DNA of 9,604 nt from Spirochaetaceae bacterium (lineage in GTDB: Bacteria > Spirochaetota > Spirochaetia > Treponematales > Breznakiellaceae). Both the position numbers and the translations under genes were made by a program. Location of the stretch: assembly GCA_031255315.1 (NCBI GenBank), contig JAIRSS010000065.1, forward strand, positions 1-9,604. The letters run 5' to 3'. The notes beneath the pieces are model-generated. The model was given only the letters and a program-made list of their open reading frames with translations. It searched no databases and was not told the DNA's origin. Shown piece by piece: positions 7,028 to 9,604 of the stretch (within the stretch, counting starts at the first letter, position 1; every line of letters begins with the position of its first letter).

Positions 7028-8380
7028 TCATCCATAAATAAAGGCTTCCCGGGGACCGGTTACCGTAATATCGGAGAAGTCAGGATTCTTGACGTTAAGG
7101 ACCCGGAACCCCTTCCCCTCTACCGGCGGCGGCCCCAGAAACATATCCGACTCGTCCGGCCGTGCGGGGCTGGTTTCATCGGTAACGAATTCGCAGGACC
7201 GGATGGTCAGGTTTTCTATGGGAGCTTCCGGGAGACCCGCGATAAAGCCCGCGGAAGCCCGGCAGCGCGAGGCGCGGATCCGGGAAATGGCAACGTTCTT
7301 GATGGAAGGAGTCGTCAATCCGGCCTGAAGCGGGTCCTGGGTAAAAAACCCGTCGGACAGCGCCGCTCCGCAGCGGTAGAACATGTTGATTACCAGGGGG
7401 CAGAGGTTGTTCTCCATGGTGAGACGGCGGAAGCTGAGGTTGCGGATGCGCCCGCCCCGGCCCCGGCGGGTTTTGATCCGAATGCCCCGGTCAGTCCCCG
7501 CAAACACGCAGTCCTCCACAAGGACGTCAAAAATACCGCCAGCGGTTTCGCTGCCGATCACAATGCCGCCGTGACCGTCCTTGACCGTACAGTTTCGCAC
7601 GGCCACATTGCTGGTGGGCGCGTTTACCCGTAAGCCGTCTTCCCCGGAGCCTGATTTAAGGACGATGCCGTCGTCCCCGACGCCCACATGACACCCCTCA
7701 ACCATTACATCCCGGCAGGAATCAATATCAATACCATCGGTGTTGGGAGCGTCCGGCGGGTTGGAAATCCTGACGTTTCGAACCGCAAGCCGGTCGCAGA
7801 AAACCGGATGCAGGGTCCAGAACGGCGAATTAACGAGGGTAATATCTTCAACGCGAATATCCGCGCATTTGTAGAACTGAATCAGCGGCGGTCTGAGGAA
7901 CTGGGTGTTCCGTCCGCCGCCGCCAGAAGGCTGGCCGCTGCTGCCCGGATTCAGGGCGGCAAGCCGCATTTCCAGGGGGGTTTCGGGACGGGTCTGATCC
8001 CGGCGGCGTTTATCCCGCAGTATATCCCACCATACCTGCCCATTGCCGTTCAGAACCCCCTTCCCCACAACCGCGGCCCCGCGTTCGCCGTCTGCGAAAA
8101 CCAGGGGGTGCATTCCGTAACATTCGACCCCTTCCCAGCGGGTAAACACCGGGGCGTACCGTTCTATCTCCGGGATAAAGGAAATCTCCGCCCCTTCCTC
8201 CACCGCCAGCGTCGTATGGGAAAACACTCTGATAGGGCCGGTCCGCCAGACGCCTTTTCCGATAGTGAGCGTCCCGCCGCCTGATTCCCGCAGGGCGTTT
8301 AAAGCCGCGGCAAAGGCGGCGGAATTATCGGTCAGCCCGTCACCGAGCGCGCCAAAAGAAGCAATATCAATATCCGTCAT
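7028..8380 (-). CDS. Glycoside hydrolase family 28 (polygalacturonase-type) enzyme, probably cytoplasmic
   Basis: The 450-residue enzyme should hydrolyse alpha-galacturonic linkages of pectic polysaccharide or oligosaccharide. It opens with the typical FGALGDGLTDNSAAFAAAL and GGGTLTIGKGVWRTGPI, followed by a right-handed parallel beta-helix. The four GH28 signatures are all present in order: NTDGIDI (213-219), GDDG (235-238), GHGG (269-272) and RIK (301-303). The three catalytic aspartates Asp215, Asp236 and Asp237, the His of GHG and the Arg/Lys pair are therefore intact. There is no signal peptide, so it most likely works inside the cell on imported oligogalacturonides, as described for some exo-acting family members. 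Exact substrate and endo/exo mode cannot be read here. The start is supported by GAGAGGGAG (plus-strand 8387-8395) six bases upstream. It points toward the nuclease gene, and its upstream side faces a gene-poor region. Confidence 0.93.
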   Translation of the reverse strand: MTDIDIASFGALGDGLTDNSAAFAAALNALRESGGGTLTIGKGVWRTGPIRVFSHTTLAVEEGAEISFIPEIERYAPVFTRWEGVECYGMHPLVFADGERGAAVVGKGVLNGNGQVWWDILRDKRRRDQTRPETPLEMRLAALNPGSSGQPSGGGGRNTQFLRPPLIQFYKCADIRVEDITLVNSPFWTLHPVFCDRLAVRNVRISNPPDAPNTDGIDIDSCRDVMVEGCHVGVGDDGIVLKSGSGEDGLRVNAPTSNVAVRNCTVKDGHGGIVIGSETAGGIFDVLVEDCVFAGTDRGIRIKTRRGRGGRIRNLSFRRLTMENNLCPLVINMFYRCGAALSDGFFTQDPLQAGLTTPSIKNVAISRIRASRCRASAGFIAGLPEAPIENLTIRSCEFVTDETSPARPDESDMFLGPPPVEGKGFRVLNVKNPDFSDITVTGPREAFIYG

Positions 8381-8957
8381 CTCATTCTCCCTCTCATTGC
8401 CCTGGCTGCAAAACCAGATGTATCGCTACGATTTTGTATGATACGCAGCGGGCTTAGAGCGTACGATTATGGAAAAGTTCCGCCGGAACAACCCGCGGAT
8501 ACGCCTGCCGCGTTCAAACCCGCTTCCATCCAGCGTGCCAAAGCAGGCCGGATAATCGGGATTTTTGCGGTCCTGGTGGCGCAAAAATCCACAAGCGCGC
8601 CAGACTGCCGGCAAAGGCGTTTCCCAACGCTCCCGTCCCCGGCGCAGTAAACCCCGGCTCTTCCCGCAGCATAGGGGATATTTTAGCCAGCGCGGGATAA
8701 GTATTGCCGTTCCGGGCTGTTATATCAACCCGGTACACCCGGACGCGGCGGACGCAGGTAAGAAAGACGAGCATATCCTGGAAATCAGCCGGACGGCCGC
8801 CGGTAAACCGGAATTCCGACATTCAGTTCAGCCTCGTAGGTTCCCCTCCTGCGCGGACGAGCCGGGCCCGGAGGACATACTATCGTATAAAAAGAGACGA
8901 TATTCGGCGGGCAATAACGGGAACTTGAAAGTACAAGGCAAAAACCCGGAGGTTTTT
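8381..8957. other. 577-base stretch without a convincing gene
   Basis: This region is GC-rich but holds no open frame that I recognise. The longest minus-strand candidate (8514-8822, 102 residues, from an ATG with GAGG nine bases upstream) has no domain that I know and is overlapped by equally long frames on the plus strand. Two further short minus-strand frames (for example 8426-8614) overlap its tail, which is compatible with a frameshifted remnant. The part next to 8380 must hold the promoter of the GH28 gene; I see no good -35/-10 pair there. Short inverted repeats occur at 8881-8886 with 8897-8902 (TATCGT/ACGATA) and around 8419-8445 (GTATC/GATAC). I find no tRNA or CRISPR. Confidence 0.4.
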
Positions 8958-9088
8958 ATGAAAAAACGAATAGAGCAGCGATACTACTTAAAACACTGTG
9001 TCTGCTGCCGCTGTGGATATGGTTATCAACCGCTGTTGTCTATGATAATGGCAGAAAGCTGATCTATCAAAATAATACAAAACGATAA
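8958..9088 (+). pseudogene. Short broken gene for a secreted protein (one-base slip in an A-tract)
   Basis: A good ribosome site (CCCGGAGG, 8945-8952) lies five bases before ATG 8958. Read as it stands, the frame gives 34 residues of no clear character and stops at 9062. The neighbouring frame, however, reads ILLKTLCLLPLWIWLSTAVV from about 8981, an excellent signal-peptide core, and then YDNGRKLIYQNNTKR to a stop at 9086-9088. That frame has no start codon of its own. Adding one A to the six-A run right after the ATG would join the two perfectly and give a 43-residue product beginning MKKTNRAAILLK. So this looks like the start of a secreted protein that has lost a base and lost its body, leaving only about 15 residues after the signal. 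Alternatives are a sequencing error in the homopolymer or a slippage-controlled small peptide. No family is recognisable. Confidence 0.5.
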
Positions 9089-9190
9089 AATTATGGAACG
9101 CAAAACAGTAGAATGAGCTAAAAACAATCAGGGAATAGTGACGGAAAAGAGGTGAGCCATAGAAGCGGATATAACCTTAATAGCAACACG

Positions 9191-9271
9191 GTCCACAGAT
9201 TACGCGGATTTTCACAGATTATGACCACGATTGATACGAAAAATCCGCGGTAATCCGATTAATCTGTGGAC
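9191..9271. repeat. 81-base palindromic repeat element
   Basis: The outer arms GTCCACAGATTA (9191-9202) and TAATCTGTGGAC (9260-9271) are perfect inverted copies. Directly inside, CGCGGATTTT (9203-9212) and AAAATCCGCG (9240-9249) are also perfect inverted copies, separated on the right from the outer arm by ten extra bases. CACAGATTA occurs twice on the left (9194-9202 and 9213-9221), so two alternative foldings are possible. The design is that of a REP/MITE-like element. Similar CACAGATTACGCGGATTT-type palindromes are familiar to me from intergenic regions of several bacteria, but copy number cannot be judged from one window. Confidence 0.75.
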
Positions 9272-9376
9272 AACATTCCTGCCTTTTAGTGTACGCAGCC
9301 TGCTATTTCCTTATCTTCTCTTTTATCTGTTCCGCTAGGCTTTTGTCGCTCTTCTTATACTGGCGAGCGATGAATC

Positions 9377-9405
9377 TTACAGTAATTAAGGTAATGTGAT
9401 ATAGT
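9377..9405 (+). promoter_or_regulatory. Sigma-70-type promoter, extended -10, for the gene at 9438
   Basis: TTACAG (9377-9382) and TATAGT (9400-9405) are separated by exactly 17 bases, and TGA directly before the second hexamer makes an extended -10. Transcription would begin near 9412, about 25 bases before the start codon, leaving a short leader with the ribosome site. This is the best promoter in the window. Confidence 0.65.
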
Positions 9406-9420
9406 AGGGTGATTCTGCTA

Positions 9421-9430
9421 TAGGAGGTGA
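9421..9430 (+). promoter_or_regulatory. Near-perfect ribosome binding site for the gene at 9438
   Basis: TAGGAGGTGA is nearly fully complementary to the 3' end of 16S rRNA and ends seven bases before ATG 9438. It fixes the start of the gene and predicts high translation. Confidence 0.75.
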
Positions 9431-9437
9431 TTACTCT

Positions 9438-9604
9438 ATGAACGAAAGGCCCACCATGACACGGGGGAGACATGCGAAACCCGTACCGAATCCCGGTTTA
9501 ATCACGAAAGCCGTTATCCAATTCCTTCAACTGTTTATGAGCAAGACATTGGCAAAACGGATTGTAGGCTTGGTACTTATAGCTGCCGGTGTTCCGAATG
9601 ACCG
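9438..9604 (+). CDS. N-terminal part of a probable helix-turn-helix transposase-type protein (cut by the window end)
   Basis: Fifty-five complete codons are visible, and the frame runs open off the window. After a polar, basic N-terminus comes a predicted helix (KAVIQFLQLFMSKTLAKRIVG, about 24-44) and then LVLIAAGVPNDR. The AAG-(V/I)-P-x-(D/E)-R pattern is reminiscent of the start of the helix-turn-helix domain that precedes the catalytic part of some insertion-sequence transposases (IS630-like groups). This resemblance is from memory and rests on a dozen residues, so the family is uncertain; a small DNA-binding regulator is the main alternative. The strong promoter, the near-perfect ribosome site and the palindromic repeat 170 bases upstream would suit a mobile element, but no terminal inverted repeat can be assigned without the other end. 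Confidence 0.5.
   Translation, partial: MNERPTMTRGRHAKPVPNPGLITKAVIQFLQLFMSKTLAKRIVGLVLIAAGVPND

Larger units (their letters stand above)
9089..9437. other. AT-rich intergenic segment
   Basis: No open frame with a plausible start is visible between the broken secreted-protein gene and the gene at 9438. The segment contains the palindromic repeat at 9191-9271 and the promoter at 9377-9405, listed separately. Around 9148-9155 there is a GAGGTGAG motif that would suit a ribosome site, but no ATG, GTG or TTG follows at the right distance with an open frame of note. Confidence 0.5.

Noticed and set aside
7688..8284. 198-codon plus-strand open frame inside the GH28 gene
   Set aside because: Shadow of the GH28 gene, whose catalytic motifs are all on the minus strand; the translation has no recognisable feature.
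8565..9062. 165-codon plus-strand open frame ending at the broken secreted-protein gene
   Set aside because: Its N-terminal part is Arg/Pro-rich with no domain. The strong ribosome site lies at 8945-8952, so only the segment from 8958 has a credible start.

Overview
The window looks like a stretch of a Gram-negative (diderm) bacterial chromosome. It is GC-rich from about 540 to 8950, and clearly more AT-rich at the left edge (1-540) and in most of the right end (about 8960-9440). The gene content (outer-membrane receptor, TonB/ExbB/ExbD, a membrane-anchored Holliday-resolvase-like nuclease of a kind common in spirochaetes, and a cytoplasmic family-28 glycosidase) would suit a host-associated or gut spirochaete of the Treponema type. 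That assignment is inference from gene content only.

Left part, 1-6388, plus strand: a tightly packed run. The tail of an AT-rich, outer-membrane-like protein gene overlaps the start of a TonB-dependent receptor gene (542-3220). Then follow an unrecognised putative lipoprotein (3220-4179), an ExbB/TolQ/MotA-type proton channel (4187-4879), two tandem ExbD-type proteins (4913-5344 and 5341-5739) and a TonB energy transducer (5732-6388). Stop/start overlaps or very short gaps join nearly all of them, so this reads as one transcriptional unit encoding a self-contained Ton system: receptor, inner-membrane motor, periplasm-spanning transducer and one extra lipoprotein of unknown role.

Middle, 6398-6947: a GC-rich hairpin without a T-run, then a small membrane-anchored PD-(D/E)XK nuclease-like gene. 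It converges with an intact minus-strand GH28 (polygalacturonase-type) gene at 7028-8380 whose product has no signal peptide. Such a cytoplasmic enzyme would act on imported pectic oligosaccharides. The Ton system could feed it, but nothing in the sequence proves that link.

Right part, 8381-9604: a gene-poor stretch. It holds about 580 bases with no convincing gene, a short broken gene whose secretion signal is out of frame by one base at an A-tract, an 81-base palindromic repeat, and a strong extended -10 promoter with a near-perfect ribosome binding site. These last two signals drive a gene cut by the window edge that resembles the N-terminal helix-turn-helix part of a transposase-type protein. 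This end has the look of a mobile or decaying accessory segment.
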